From Galeruca laticollis (Eukaryota; Arthropoda; Insecta; Coleoptera; Chrysomelidae), in contig OY998179.1 of assembly GCA_963921935.1 (NCBI GenBank), forward strand, positions 53,922,222 through 53,986,221: a stretch of DNA of 64,000 nt. Direction: 5' to 3'. Shown here in pieces: positions 10,912 to 22,433 of the stretch. The position numbers and the translations under genes were made by a program. Below the pieces are notes generated by a model that searched no databases, had not been told where the DNA came from, and saw nothing but the letters and a program-made list of their open reading frames with translations. Position 1 is the first letter of the stretch; each line of letters begins with the position of its first letter.

Positions 10912-13028
10912 CTAATTCATCATCCGAATCCAAGACTTCAACTTCAGATACTGAAGATGTACTGTCATCAGAGTCCGAAACGTCGTCATCAGAATCGTTG
11001 AATATTCCATTTGCAAAATCTATGGGAGGTAATGATTCGAGTTTATTGGACGAATATAAAGCACTAGCAGGTGGAAAATCAGTATTTTCCGTGGCGATAT
11101 GTAATGTTGAAGAATCAAAATTTTTATTTAAAATCGCTTCAATTTTAGATGATTCTTGCTTTTTGAATATTTTTTTTTCGATTTTTGCAATAATTCTTTT
11201 TTGGTGCGATTTTTACACATTGTGAATCTAACTTCACAGCAGTACTAAAATTTTCATCGCAGGAAGAAGGACGAAGGAAGAATAGAACAAAATTGATCAA
11301 GTGATGAGCTCGTGTCATCGTTGTAGATTTTATTCTGTAGGTGAAGTATAACTTCTATTGATAAATCCACGTCATCCACTAGAGGTAGAACTATCATCCG
11401 TAGATAAATTCTCAGATATATTTACTTCAGATAAATTTTCATTAGATGAAGATAATTTCCCCTATGAATATAATTGATTTCATAAATGTAATTTGCTGAA
11501 GTGATAAGCTCGTGTCATCGTTGTAGATTTTATTATGTAGGTAAGGTATAACTTTTATTGATAAATCCACGTCATTCACTAGAGGTAGAACTAGCATCCT
11601 TAGATAAACTGTCAGATATATTTACTTCAGATAAATTTTCATTAGATAAGGATAATTTCCCCGATGAATATAATTCATTTGATAAAGGTAATTTGTTCTT
11701 TTTGTATTCTGATAACGAAGAAGTTATGATTTTTTGATTGCTAGATAAATTTTTATAGTTCTTATAATACTCCTCATCAAGTATTAGGTAATATTGCTAT
11801 TCATGTGACTGTCTATATTTTTTTAAATAGTTTTGATGAATTTTGCTCGTGTGTATCTTTTAAACAGCTGAGTTCATTTCCTAAATAACTTTCCGCATTA
11901 TAACATAATCTTCTGGACTTCGACTCCGCGAAATTCAAGCGTCCATTGAATCGGAACTTCATTATTCGTTTTTTGAATTTTGATTTATTCGATACAGTTG
12001 TTGAGGTATTTTTTTGAGATTAATTTTCATCCGATTTATTTTTATTACAATTTTGACTTTGGTTTTTAGTTATGTTAGATTGTCCACAAGCGTAGCAAAA
12101 TATATTTCTAGGAAATTTGCATTTTTCATAAGCATGGCCCAATCGTTTGCAGTTCCAACGAGATATTTTCATGCTATTGACCTGTCTAGAACTGGGTTTG
12201 CTTGAGATATTTTTAAAAAAACTGGAATTGTCTTTGTAATATAAGTCTGGCTCTAATAAATTTGAATCATACTTCGGTGGTGGCTTGTAACGTTTCGTCC
12301 AATATTTGACCTCTTTTATCTGTTTACAAGCAGTTAGTCTGGAACTGCTTCTGTTTTTCTCATAGCTAATTGATTGAAAAAATAGGGAAGCAAATTGTGT
12401 CTCATAGTGGTTGTCTTCTCTTTTTCATCAGGTTTGGTTTGTAGTTTATTAAATAGACCAAGCATATTAGAAATTAAAATTGGGACACGTTCGTTGGGAC
12501 CTTTTATTCTGTTTTGAATCTCTAACTTCAAATTATAGTCACAAGTGTAGGGTAATAAATCTGATTTCGAATTGGCGACGATAATCTTAATTAGCTATTA
12601 TTGTACCGTGTCCAAGCTGTGCCTTCAAATAAAATCTCTGGACGATTTATAGAGGACATGCTTGTCTAACCCTAAGAAGAACACCAGTGCTCAACCTTCT
12701 CTAAAAATGAAGTCAAAGATCCTTTTCTGTCTGCATCTGAAAAACTCTACAATTGCTTTATTTTATCATCAAAATCTGATTCAATAGTTAAACTTGTATA
12801 TTTAACTTGTATATTTAACTTGATCAAGCTAATTGTCAACAAGGATGCTTTGATTTCAGTTACTTTTGAATCAAAGGAACATATCAATGTAATATCCATC
12901 GAAGTGAAATTTTTGTCTGCATTTTCTGTTTTCAACAGACCCTTAAGAATTTTTCTATTATCATCTGCAGTAGCAGCGTGAAGTGTATTCCTGATTTTTA
13001 TCTCGAAAATCCATTCAGAAGCAGACAA
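10912..13028 (-). pseudogene. Ty3/gypsy-type gag, decayed
   Basis: Reading from right to left: a helical segment at 13028-12747 and a capsid-like block near 12740-12600. At 12531-12334 comes KLEIQNRIKGPNERVPILIS then LFNKL and MRHNLLPYF, the usual insect gypsy capsid signature. A zinc-knuckle region at about 12210-12040 keeps NCKRLGHAYEKC and FCYACGQ. Downstream, Ser/Asn-rich and finally Ser/Asp-rich open stretches extend to a stop near 10912. Many stops and frameshifts break it, and a 200-bp tandem duplication (11301-11700) lies in the linker. No protease, RT or integrase follows, and no LTRs were found. It is a remnant of a nucleocapsid gene. Confidence 0.7.
11301..11700. repeat. Tandem duplication, 2 x 200 bp
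   Basis: GTGAT(G/A)AGCTCGTGTCATCG opens both units, at 11301 and 11501. The copies differ by a modest number of substitutions, so the duplication is older than the one at 8241. The unit is not a multiple of 3. Confidence 0.85.
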
Positions 13029-13029
13029 A

Positions 13030-14620
13030 AATTCCCGTCAATTATCAATTTTAAATTGTTTTAGATAAATACTTAAAAAAAATTTATTACCATAATCCAA
13101 ACCTCAATGACAATTTATATCTACATCTATAACAATATTAGGTAGACTTGATAAAAGTACTATTTATTAAGACCACCATTATAATAAATTTATGCAAGAT
13201 AGTTACTTTATTTTGTACAAAAATGTATCGAATTTTATGTATTTCTCAAAAAATAAAAGAACAGAAAAACTTCAAATGAATGAAATTACCAGAACGCAAT
13301 TAAGGGATAAGAAAAAATATATGTATGATAGAGAAAATATGATAATAAATATGGTCAGTGATACATATATGTTTTGGATTACCCCTGTATTTTGGGACGT
13401 CGGAAATAATATTGTACAAAGCTTTGAAATAATAATCGACTGTGGCTTATATGTCTGTCGAAATGTGATAAATTTTCACATCTAGATTTCAAATAACTTC
13501 AATAGAAATTACGTAATTTCAACTTTAATGCAATTTAAAAGTTTTGAACGTGTAGTTAGTTGGATCCTTTATACAGCTTAATGAAATAGTTACACTTTTA
13601 ATAGACTTTACGTATTATGAAGTTCCATTCACATTAATGTGGAATATTTTGAATAAAATATATTTCTGAGGTGATCTTTATGCGACGTTTATAAACAAGA
13701 TAAGCCGTTAATGAGCGTTGATGTTGGAACTCTTGGAAGCAAAATATGAGATTTGAATTGTTTTTGATATTTTTCTCTAAGATTTTCTTTGGGAGACGTG
13801 AAGAATAAACTGCGTTCGGAGTATTATTCTCCATATATGAATTAGTTCCCGAGACTTGTTTACAAATTTTGAGAATCTGGTCTAAACTATGAATAGTATA
13901 TAGAAAATTCTAGAAAATATTATTATGATTTCATAAGGGATACTTGAGAATAAATTCAATCTTCCTACTGAATAAAAAACGTCTACCATAAGCCGGAGAC
14001 TCGTCCTTATCTATAGATCTCGGTATTTATTACTTCTCTTTTTTCGATATACTGGGCGTCTGTTGCATTTTTGCTCTTATACCTCTGCTTTTCAAAATTT
14101 TATTTGTTCTATAGGTAATCCACACCAATATCCCAGTATTACATTCATAAGTTAACGTTGGTTATATCATTATATTGTATATTAATTATTCGATTCTCTT
14201 GTTGATTTATTATTTCCTCTTCTTTTCACATAATTGCTTTGTTGATTTCTAAGTGAATTATCATGTATTATTTCTATGTCAAAAGATTATTAGAAGTCAG
14301 TCAATAAAACATACTATGTGTATTATTGAACCTAATTTAATGTGTTGCTCTTAACTGAAACTTTCGCAGTGTAACACACACGTCAACGAATAATTCATGG
14401 ATTAATAGTATAAGACGTATCAAGTTTAGAAAAGTGGAACTTTATCAGACGATATGGTTAGTTTCCATACGAGTCGAGTAAAATCACTTTTCTGACGTGG
14501 TGCGTGTACAATTTATTCGCATTTTGTAAGTAATTAATCATTTTACATTACATATTAAAATCTAAGATGAATAGATACTGAAGGAAATCTAAAAAAACGT
14601 AGTAATATGACTTCGCGATA
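13030..14620. other. No gene seen
   Basis: AT-rich sequence between the gypsy gag and the BEL/Pao element. The open stretch at 13192-13485 (plus) has biased composition and no recognisable motif. Confidence 0.45.
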
Positions 14621-14628
14621 ACAGCAAC

Positions 14629-14818
14629 TGTTCTTTGTTAATTTTAGTAATTGATAATGTGGATAAGTAAAAATACCTTCGTTTGAATATGCTTTTAATT
14701 TGACATATGATATAGAAAATTTCTGATACATGTATCTTACACTGACAGCAACATGCAACGATCGCGACGTTGACATCGTTACCATGGTTTAACAAAAAAT
14801 AGGAAAATAAATTGAACA
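14629..14818 (-). repeat. BEL/Pao 3' LTR (190 bp)
   Basis: Left direct LTR with TG...CA ends. It is preceded by GCAAC and adjoins the purine tract on its internal side. Confidence 0.9.
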
Positions 14819-14834
14819 TAAACTCCCCTCTTTT
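14819..14834 (-). promoter_or_regulatory. Polypurine tract for plus-strand priming
   Basis: On the minus strand AAAAGAGGGGAGTTTA lies directly against the 3' LTR. Confidence 0.7.
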
Positions 14835-14934
14835 GACGGGAACCTTCAAATGAATACATAAGTAAACGTGCGAAAATAGTTATGAACATAAAATGGCATT
14901 GACATTGCACATAATAAAATATCACTAAGTGTTT

Positions 14935-15298
14935 GTATCTTCTTCCATTGGAAGTGGGCATGAATGTCGTACTGAACGGTTCACAATTCCTGCAGTGGTT
15001 TGGATTCTTGCCAGTCTAGAAACACCATCTTTTCCTTGGGAGAGATGTAGGATTCTACCAAGAGGCCATGTGCATGACGGCTGGTTACAATATTTGATGA
15101 GTACAAGGGTTCAAGTCGTTAGCAATGGTTTTGCTGGATCTTTCAATTTATATTGCATATGCAATTGATAAATATATTCTAGTTTGAAACGTGTCCAAAA
15201 TTGTTGATACATGCGTTGGATGTCTTGAAGTCGTGATAATCTATTTGATGGGGTTGTTACAAGATCAGCATCGGGAAGTAAGGTTATAGGGCGACCAA
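14935..15298 (-). pseudogene. BEL/Pao integrase C-terminal domain (DUF5641)
   Basis: The minus strand reads GRPITLLPDADL, RMYQQFWTRFKLEYI, TLVLIKYCNQPSCTWPLGRI and VRHSCPLPMEE. These are the landmarks of DUF5641, which ends BEL/Pao polyproteins and probably helps integrase bind chromatin or DNA. It is nearly open, with a stop before TLVLIK. The N-terminal side continues across the LINE insertion: the residues HFLIGRP are encoded at 18200-18174, and GRP is repeated at 15297 because of the target duplication. The end of the polyprotein is near 14935. Confidence 0.85.
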
Positions 15299-15617
15299 GA
15301 GAGGGAGAGAGAGAGATGTTCGTGGATTTTTGAAGTTTGGACTTGTAGTGTTTTTATTTGGGTATATTTTTGTTTGGGGGGAGGCCCTGTTATAGGATTC
15401 GTTTCCTCTTCAGGGCTGGTTGGGGGTGTTTTTGTGGGTGGTTTGTGTGCGCGTATTGACTTGGCTTGAGATTTGGGTAGGGCTGAAAATTCAGTTTTAG
15501 AAAAAGTGTCTAGGGAGTTTGAGAAAAAAGGTGTATAGAAAATTGAAGTTGTGTTTGTTTTTGTGGGTGGGTTGTGTGTGTTTGTCAGAAATCAACCGGA
15601 GGGAGAAGCGAAAACAA

Positions 15618-16130
15618 TCAGCGTCGAAATTGGGTGATTTTTGAGCGAACGTGGTTTTGAGATGAGGGAACGGGGATTTTAATAGTGTCTGGAAAAGGTC
15701 GAAAATGAATAAGACGAACCACGTTGCGTTGCGGATAGTTAATAGAAGCGGGCTGGGTGATGGTGTTGTTGGAAAGTGAAGATATAATTTTTGGGGATTC
15801 TGTGTCTCCTGCGTCATGAAAGTTAATAGAAGCGTGGGGAGATATTGGAATTATGAGAATTTTTTGGGATTTGAGTTTGTTGAAATTTGTTGGAAGTGTG
15901 ACTAGGAGACGTTGAAAGATGTGTGGATGAAGTCGGGCGGTGGCGACTGGCTTTTCTCGAGTTCGAGGTGAGGAATTGTTAAAAGGTGTGTTTATGTGTG
16001 GTGTGGAACCTTGAATATGAAATTCTGAAAAAATCAAAACTTTTTGTATATCGAGTAAATTTTCTATTTGTTTATTGAAATATTGAAATTTAAGATTTTG
16101 AGATGGTTGTTTAATATTGTAATGAGTGAG
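15618..16130 (-). pseudogene. Possible ORF2 start of the nested LINE
   Basis: Downstream of ORF1 the minus strand is open from about 16130 to 15618. It reads LKILNFNIS at the start and KVLIFSEFHI soon after. This resembles the first strand and the 'E-x-H' turn of an apurinic endonuclease domain (compare LKILxWNxNG ... ETH). The rest keeps little of the family, and no later endonuclease motif is convincing. The part encoding RT is absent. It may be a truncated, diverged ORF2 or 3' sequence that is open by chance. Confidence 0.35.
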
Positions 16131-16265
16131 CTGGTACGAATAACAATCTTTAAATCCAAAAACTACGTCGTACGTCGGCCCATTTGGCTAGCGAATAAAT
16201 TCACTATGCTACAGGAAAAAACGTGAAAAACCTGCAACACCGACGGTGTGGATGGGGCTCGCGGA

Positions 16266-17744
16266 TCAATTTGGATCGCTTTCACTCCTGATGGGAGTGA
16301 AAGCAAAGTGAGCACGTCTGCCTATATTTGTTATAGAGCAGTTGTGTCGATAAATGGAAGGAATTAAGTGGCGAAGTGTTTCGGCTATGACATCTCTCGA
16401 GTTGGGGATGGCATTCATGAGTGTGACGGTGAGTATTTCGATGAGGATTTTAGAGTCGGTTGAGAGGTCGTAAGGTGTGGGTGGCTTTTCGAGGGTGACT
16501 GGTGCGGTCTCTTGGGGGGGTTTTAGGTGTCGATAGCCTGTGGGGGCAGCGAGGGTGGAAAGCGGGGTGTGGACCACCGCAATTGGTACATTTAGGAGTG
16601 CCGGACTTGGGGCAATTTTCGGTTCGGTGGCCTGTTTGGCCGCAAGAGGGGCATATCGGTTTAGACCGACAAGATTCGGAGGAGTGTCCGGTTTGGGTGC
16701 ATCGACTGCAATATTTGGGCACTGGGGGGAGTGGATTTGTGTTCGATGGCTCGCATCGATGTGGAAGGCCGTTAAAAGAGAGGCCGGAGGTTAGGGCCTG
16801 GTGGTAGTGGGCTTCGGATGTGGTAACGATGCGAAGCATCTTAGTGGGTTTGTTGGTGGCTTTGGCCACGATTCGCTAAGTTTTGAGAAAGGGGATTTGT
16901 TTATTGTGAAGAATTTCTTCAAATTCTTCGGGTCTGACAGTGGTGTCTACATTCCTGCAGACAAAAGAGTAGGTGGGTATGAGGGTTTTGTTGGCTGGAC
17001 GTGGTGGACGTTCTGTTGAGTTAAGAACGTTGAGGATGATGTTTTTGTCACCAGTGGAGTTATGGATTTGTCTCAGAATAGTTGAGACTGACTTTGGGGA
17101 GGACGTGAGAAGGGCGGTGCGGTTGAAGTTTACCTTGAGAAAGAGGACGTGGCCGTGTAGGAGTTCGAAGGTGTTGAGTAGGGTGAAAAGGGTTTTTTGA
17201 GTGGCGTATTGGGTTGGGAGGTTTCGGAGGTTCAGGGTTAGGATTGGTGTGTCGTTGACGGTGTGAGTTGGTGCAGGAATGTTGGTAGGTGTGGGTGTTG
17301 GTGGTCGGGTTTTGGTTTTACCGACGAGGGTGAAGCCATCCTCGTCGGAGGCAGTTGGTTGTCGAGTGAGTGTAGGTGTTGGGGATTGGGATCTTACGGA
17401 GGAAGCGTAAGACCTTCTTGAGGGTGTGTGTGCGGATTGTGTGTGTTGTGGGGATGTGTATGGGGTATGTGTGTATTGTAGGGTGTTATCGTGTGTTATG
17501 TTTTGTAAGTGGGGTGGTGTTGCTTGATGGGAGGGTGTTGAGGAGTGGTGTGTTTTGTTGGAAGTGTGTGTAGAGGAGGTGCTGGATGTGACTGGTGAGA
17601 GAAGAAGGGGAATTGTTTGTCAGGGGTCAGAGATTTATTAATGAGTTGTTTGGTTTCTTCTATGAATTGTTCAAGTGCTTCGAATCTGGTTGGTGGGAAA
17701 TGTGTTTTTGCAGCTCTGCTGCTGCGACGATGTCTGGAGGACAT
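16266..17744 (-). pseudogene. LINE ORF1 (gag-like, three CCHC zinc knuckles)
   Basis: The ATG at 17744 opens MSSRHRRSSRAAK, followed by a Pro/His/Thr-rich segment to about 17490. An RRM-like region then lies near 17240-16850, readable only with frameshifts, with ILTLNLRNLP and YRIVAKATNKPTKMLRIV landmarks. Three knuckles follow at about 16720-16600: CSRCTQTGHSSESC, CPSCGQTGHRTENC and CTNCGGPHPAFHPRC. This order is typical of ORF1 in I, jockey and R1-type LINEs, where it packages the RNA. A frameshift near 16550 moves the frame to a C-terminal helical tail ending at 16266. At least three frame changes make it non-functional. Confidence 0.8.
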
Positions 17745-18172
17745 TGTTAGGATAAAGTATGTTATGGAGTGGGGTTGAAAGCTAATACCGAAGGTGGACT
17801 CACTGCCAGAGGGAGTTGCCTCCCCAGTTAAAGGTTTCCTGACTTATTAGCTTTCAGGAGTTTTTATATTACCTGGGTGCTAAATGTCCTTCCCTCTTCG
17901 GATGGTGTGGTTTGCTTGTATATTTTGGCTAAAATAAAACAAGATTAAGCACTGTTTATTATTTCCATAAATAGAAGTTGTTTCGAGAGAAACAATTTAC
18001 ACTTCCAAGTGTATTGAATGAACTGTCGAACTAAAAAGTTCGGCAGAACATGGGGTTGGTTTCTTCTGATGGAGGCGTCCACGTTGCCGGCGAAATCGCG
18101 GTGAACAGGTTTGAATCAGTGACCCGCTCTTGCTGTATCACCTTCCTCAGGCGATGGACTGGCGCTACTGAC
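17745..18172 (-). other. 5' leader of the nested LINE
   Basis: Untranslated sequence between the target duplication and the ORF1 start. It contains GGGGAGGCAACTCCCTCTGG near 17800 and an AGTTCGGCAGAAC-type hairpin near 18030. Its presence shows that the copy is complete at its 5' end. Confidence 0.55.
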
Positions 18173-18184
18173 TAGGGCGACCAA

Positions 18185-19311
18185 TTAAAAAATGTGAAGG
18201 TGTAAGGGGTTCTAGATCGTTCGGATTGGTGGATTGGAAATAAAGGGGCGCGAATTTAAAATTCCCTCAATTTGTACCAAAAATGAATAAAAATCTTCAT
18301 ATATAAATTGTTTGTCATAAAGTATGCGTTGTAGATGCTGCTTAGTGCTTTTGACGGCTGCTTCCGGTAGGCCATCAAAATTTGGTGTGTACGGGGGTAT
18401 AAAATGCCACCGTATGTTATCTTTGGTTAATTGATTATTGATATGATCTTGGTTATTATGTAAAAATTTACCCAATTCTTTTAGTTGGTTGTTTGCACCA
18501 ATGGAAAAATGTCAGATGGTATTCCTCGTCTGGAAGTGAATCTTCTTCAGCAAGATAAAAAACATTCAGTTGTTAAATTTGATACCAATCCTGAATGAAT
18601 TGATTTTGTACAGACACAAACAAAAACGCAAACATAACATTCTAATATTTTGCATCATCGTCCTTGTTTATCTTTTAAGGGAAATGGGCCTGCATAGTCA
18701 AGTCCAGTAAATTGAAAAGGTAATGATGGTTTTATTCTATGATCAGGTAAATTGGACATTGGATATGTAGCAAATGTTGGCTTGAATTTGAAACAAGTTA
18801 AACATTGTTTGGATACTTTCCTTGCCAAGTTGCGTCCATCGATAGTCCAATAGAACTTGTCTGATGGATGCCAATAATAGTTGAGAACCTGGGTGTAATA
18901 AAATGTGACGTTTATGTTTAAATAGTAGTTTCGAAAAAATGTGTTTTGAAGAAAGTGATATCGGATGTTTTGTATGAATGGAGAGTGGTGTAAATCTTAA
19001 TCTACCTCCTACACGTAATATATTATTTTCGTCAAGAAATGGTGAAAAAATGTTGAATTTGTGATTTGATGGTAACTGTTTGTTCGATTTGAGGAAAAAG
19101 AAAGAAAAAATATTCTGATTGTTGCTAGTTTGATTAATGTGAAATTGGCATGATTTAATTCTGAGACTGTAAGAGGAGTATGTAAGTTAATATGTCTTCT
19201 TTCCGTTTTTGTAGGTTGAAAATAAATCTGAGACAATAGCAAGTTACACGTTTTAATTAGTTTAAATTTGAATATCTAGAGAAAAGTGAAAATTGTTCAA
19301 TAGTTGTGGCC
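18185..19311 (-). pseudogene. BEL/Pao integrase (H2C2 and core)
   Basis: Reading leftwards from 19311: DENNILRVGGRLR-like sequence near 19010 precedes the zinc-binding H2C2 region (QCLTCFK near 18800). GLDYAGPFP near 18700 holds the first catalytic Asp. NNQLKELGKFL, WHFIPPYTPNF-GLPEAAVK at 18475-18330 and QIEGILNSRPF at 18275 belong to the core and the final Glu helix. A frameshift near 18220 separates NSRPF from NDLEPLTPSHFLIG. Integrase inserts the cDNA. This copy is broken by several stops between 18480 and 19000 and by piggyBac 2 on its upstream side. Confidence 0.85.
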
Positions 19312-21769
19312 TTAACCCTTAATTGGTTGCTGCGGCGTAAAAAGTACGCCAAACGAGTTTAAACGCTTGACATTTTTAAATCAGCAATTGGCTGACGGTG
19401 ATCGCCTATGTAACCTCCCACCATAGTGTCTTCTAAGCACAAGAGAAGTGGCGATTCCGTCAGTTTTGATTTAGCTCTTTAGCAGGGAGTTACTGTGAGT
19501 AATGTTTTAATTGGCGTACCAAATACGCCACGCGGACGTTTATGTTTTTTTATTTTTTATTATTATTTTTTTCCAAATTGTGACATTTAGTTTAAGACAC
19601 TCTGGGATTTTTGTTTTGCAGTGGCGACCTGTTTACTGGAAAAGAGTTGATTTTTGTTGCTAATTGGCCCAAGAAATAGTGACAAACAACCATGTAAGAG
19701 TTAATTCAAATAATTTTTTTCATTTAACAGTAATTTGTAATATTGTTATAGGTAAGTCGGCTAGAGTAGGTAAAGGTTTGACGGAAGCTGAATTGGAAGG
19801 AGAAATGAAAAAAATTCATGAAGAATGGGATAATGAAGAAATAGTGGGAGGCAGCGATGACGATGCATCTGACGAACTTATTGAGGATAGCGATCACAAT
19901 TCAGAATCAGAACAAGAAGGAGACGACGAGGACCAATTATTTCTGCTTGAGGAACAAACTGAAGGTAGGAAACAAAGTGTAGGAAGGGAGCCAACCCTGA
20001 CTAGCCGAGACAAAAAAATGTTTTGGAATAAACAGCCAGTAAGAAGCAAATTTGCTAAACATGCTGCTAAAAATATTATAAAAATTTTCCCTTGGAGCCT
20101 AATAAGAAAGGAGGAAGTATCCGATGAACTCAGTATATTTTTCCATTTTTTTACTCAAGAAATGATAGAGAACATTTTAACTTATACAAATGCTTTCATT
20201 CGAAGTACCCAAGATAATTATTCCAGGGTAAGGAATGCAAAAGAAACAAGTAAAGAAGAGTTATTAGCTTTTTTTGGAATCCTGTATCTTGCAGGGCTTA
20301 AAAAACAAAGTCATACCTCTTTTGAAGAAATATGGGCGACTGACGGTACCGGAATGACCATTTTTCCGGCATGCATGGGTTATAAAAGATTTTTGTTTAT
20401 CCTTAGATCATTGAGATTTGACAACAAAGATGACCGTCTGCAAGGAAAGCTTGAGGAGAAACTGGCCCCTATTAGAGAAATCTTGGACGAATTTGTAAAA
20501 AACTGTTTGAAAAATTATTCACCAGGGGAGTACATGACAATTGACGAGACGCTGGGTCCTTTCCGCGGCCGTTGCAGTTTTATACAGTACATCCCGAACA
20601 AACCGGCAAAGTACGGTATAAAAATATTTACCCTCTGCGATTCCAAAATGTTTTACGTGTCCAATTTTGAAGTTTACTGTGGCAAGCAACCTGCAGGAAG
20701 ATATGAATTATCTAATTCTCCAACAGATATTGTCCTTCGATTGGTAGAGCCGTTCAAAAATAAAAATAGAAATTTGACCACAGATAATTGGTACACCAGC
20801 TATCCACCAGCTCAGACACTACTTGAAAAAAATATTACGTTTGTAGGCACACTAAAAAGAATAAGAGGGAGATCCCCCCCGATTTATTACCAAATAAAAA
20901 AAGACCGACAAACTCGTCTATATTTGCATTTACCAAAAATACAACATTGGTATCTTATTCTGCAAAAAAAACAAGGCTGTCATTTTACTTTCCACTATGC
21001 ATTCTAACGATAAAGTGGATTCACAAACCCAGAAACCGGAAATCGTGCTATTCTATAACTCCACCAAGGGAGGAGTGGATACTGTCGACCAGATGTGTGG
21101 AAATTACACGGTGCAAAAACGTACCAAACGCTGGCCTTTGGTAATTTTTTATCAATTACTAAATATTGCTGGTATAAATTCAAATGTTATTTATAATGCA
21201 ATCCATGCAGATGGTGAAAATCGAAGAATATTTCTTAAAAATTTATCTTCGAGTCTAATGAAGCCACATCTTTCTATGAGAGCCAAAATCCCAAATTTAT
21301 CCTTGGACATAAAACAGTTTCTTCGTTCATTTATACCCGATGAAGAGCCAACACAAATAAATACTAATAAAATGAGAGGAAGATGTATTCAGTGTGGAAG
21401 AAAAAAAAATAGAACAACTACAATCATCTGTCAAAGTTGCAAAGAACCAGCATGTAAGGAACATGTAGTGACAACACACATTTGCCTACGGTGCAATCGG
21501 CCCAATGAGGAAGACAGTTCGTAAACTGGTTAAACTAAACTAAGAGTTTCTTTGTGAATAAAATATATATATTTTATTTTCTTATACATAGTGTAATAAT
21601 TTTCTGTGAAACTTCCGAGTTAATAAATCAATAATTTAACTTACTAAGGACTCTACATTTCTTTTAAAAGTAGGAAAACCCACTTTGAGCAGTTTTGTTT
21701 GAGTGGCGTACAAAGTACGCCATGCAACCAGTTGTGTGAAATAAAATGGTGCAACCAATTAAGGGTTAA
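19312..21769 (+). mobile_element. piggyBac element 2, nested in BEL/Pao
   Basis: TTAA at 19312-19315 and 21766-21769 flanks 15-bp terminal repeats CCCTTAATTGGTTGC / GCAACCAATTAAGGG. A palindrome of the form GGCGTAnnAAnTACGCC lies just inside both ends (about 19333 and 21714) and again near 19514. The element is 2.45 kb and carries one transposase gene on the plus strand. It separates the BEL/Pao RNase H from the integrase and is the better preserved of the two piggyBacs here. Confidence 0.93.
19664..21524 (+). pseudogene. piggyBac transposase, nearly intact
   Basis: A 447-codon frame (19664-21007) gives an acidic N-terminus and most of the DDE_Tnp_1_7 domain. The rest lies in frames around 20860-21524. 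Catalytic Asp contexts are MTIDETLGPFRGRC near 20535, LTTDNWYTSYP near 20780 and GGVDTVDQMCGNY near 21075. The C-terminal CRD has CIQCG, CQSCKEPACKEH and CLRC. Two breaks are seen, both in A-runs at 20854-20858 and 20964-20971; sequence on either side stays family-like. The first ATG at 19664 precedes a TTTAACAG/TTATAG-rich stretch, so translation may start nearer 19805 (MKKIHEEW). Enzyme role: cut and paste at TTAA. Confidence 0.9.
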
Positions 21770-22433
21770 GTATGGTACTGGTTATCTTCAAATCGGGTCA
21801 ATTGATGAATAAAATAGTATCATTACATAATGAGTTATCAATAGATTCATACAGAAAATCAGGTCCGTACCACCATAATTTTTAATTTCCTAGCCTTTCT
21901 GGTAAAACTCCTCGTGACGCTAAGTCTGCAGGGTTTTCCTTTGTATTGACATAATGCCAACTGGTAATATCGGTCATAGTTTGAATTTTGGATAAGCGAT
22001 TTGCGACATATGTTTGCAACAGATTGGGTTCCTTTTGAAGCCAACATAGGACAATTTGTGAGTCACTCCAATAGTAAACAGGTACTGTCGGAAAATTGGT
22101 ATTACAAATTCCTTTTATTTACTGTGCACCTAATAATTAGGCACATAATTCGAGCCTGGGTATCGTAATTGTTTATAAAGGAGAAACCTTTATCTTTGAA
22201 CATAGTAAGTGAATAGAATAATTTCCTTGAGCATCTTGACTTCTTCAATAGATGCAACTGGCATAAGCTTGCACCGAAGCGTCACAAAAGCAATGCATAT
22301 CTAGTAATTGGTGATTTGATGCGATTACTATCCAAAGAATTTCTAATTGATTCAGTTGAGCTGTTTGACTATAAAATTGTATCCATGACACTTATAAATA
22401 TTGCGGAATAGGCTCATCCCATGATATTTTGAT
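21770..22433 (-). pseudogene. BEL/Pao RNase H region
   Basis: Minus-strand landmarks are YYWSDSQIVLCWLQ near 22070, FVANRLSKIQ-like YVANRLSKIQ near 22005, and TKENPADLASRGV near 21930, then LWWYGPDFL near 21875. In BEL/Pao proteins this block forms the RNase H domain and the linker before integrase. It is fairly open from 22050 to 21860 and damaged from 22430 to 22080. piggyBac 2 interrupts it at 21769. Confidence 0.85.

Larger units (their letters stand above)
15287..18184 (-). mobile_element. Non-LTR retrotransposon copy with ORF1 but no RT
   Basis: TAGGGCGACCAA occurs at 15287-15298 and 18173-18184, a 12-bp target duplication. The 2874-bp insert reads on the minus strand: a ~430-bp leader, ORF1 with three CCHC knuckles, a possible start of ORF2, and a 3' end made of CT dinucleotides (15299-15330). 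No reverse transcriptase is present. It is C/A-rich on its coding strand, unlike the host BEL/Pao. It splits the integrase/DUF5641 junction. Confidence 0.85.

Noticed and set aside
13192..13485. 97-codon plus-strand frame
   Set aside because: AT-driven composition, no motif, no splice or promoter context.
14929..15168. Plus-strand frame
   Set aside because: Antisense shadow of the BEL/Pao DUF5641 domain.
16502..17573. Several Gly/Val/Trp-rich plus-strand frames
   Set aside because: They are complements of the C/A-rich LINE ORF1.
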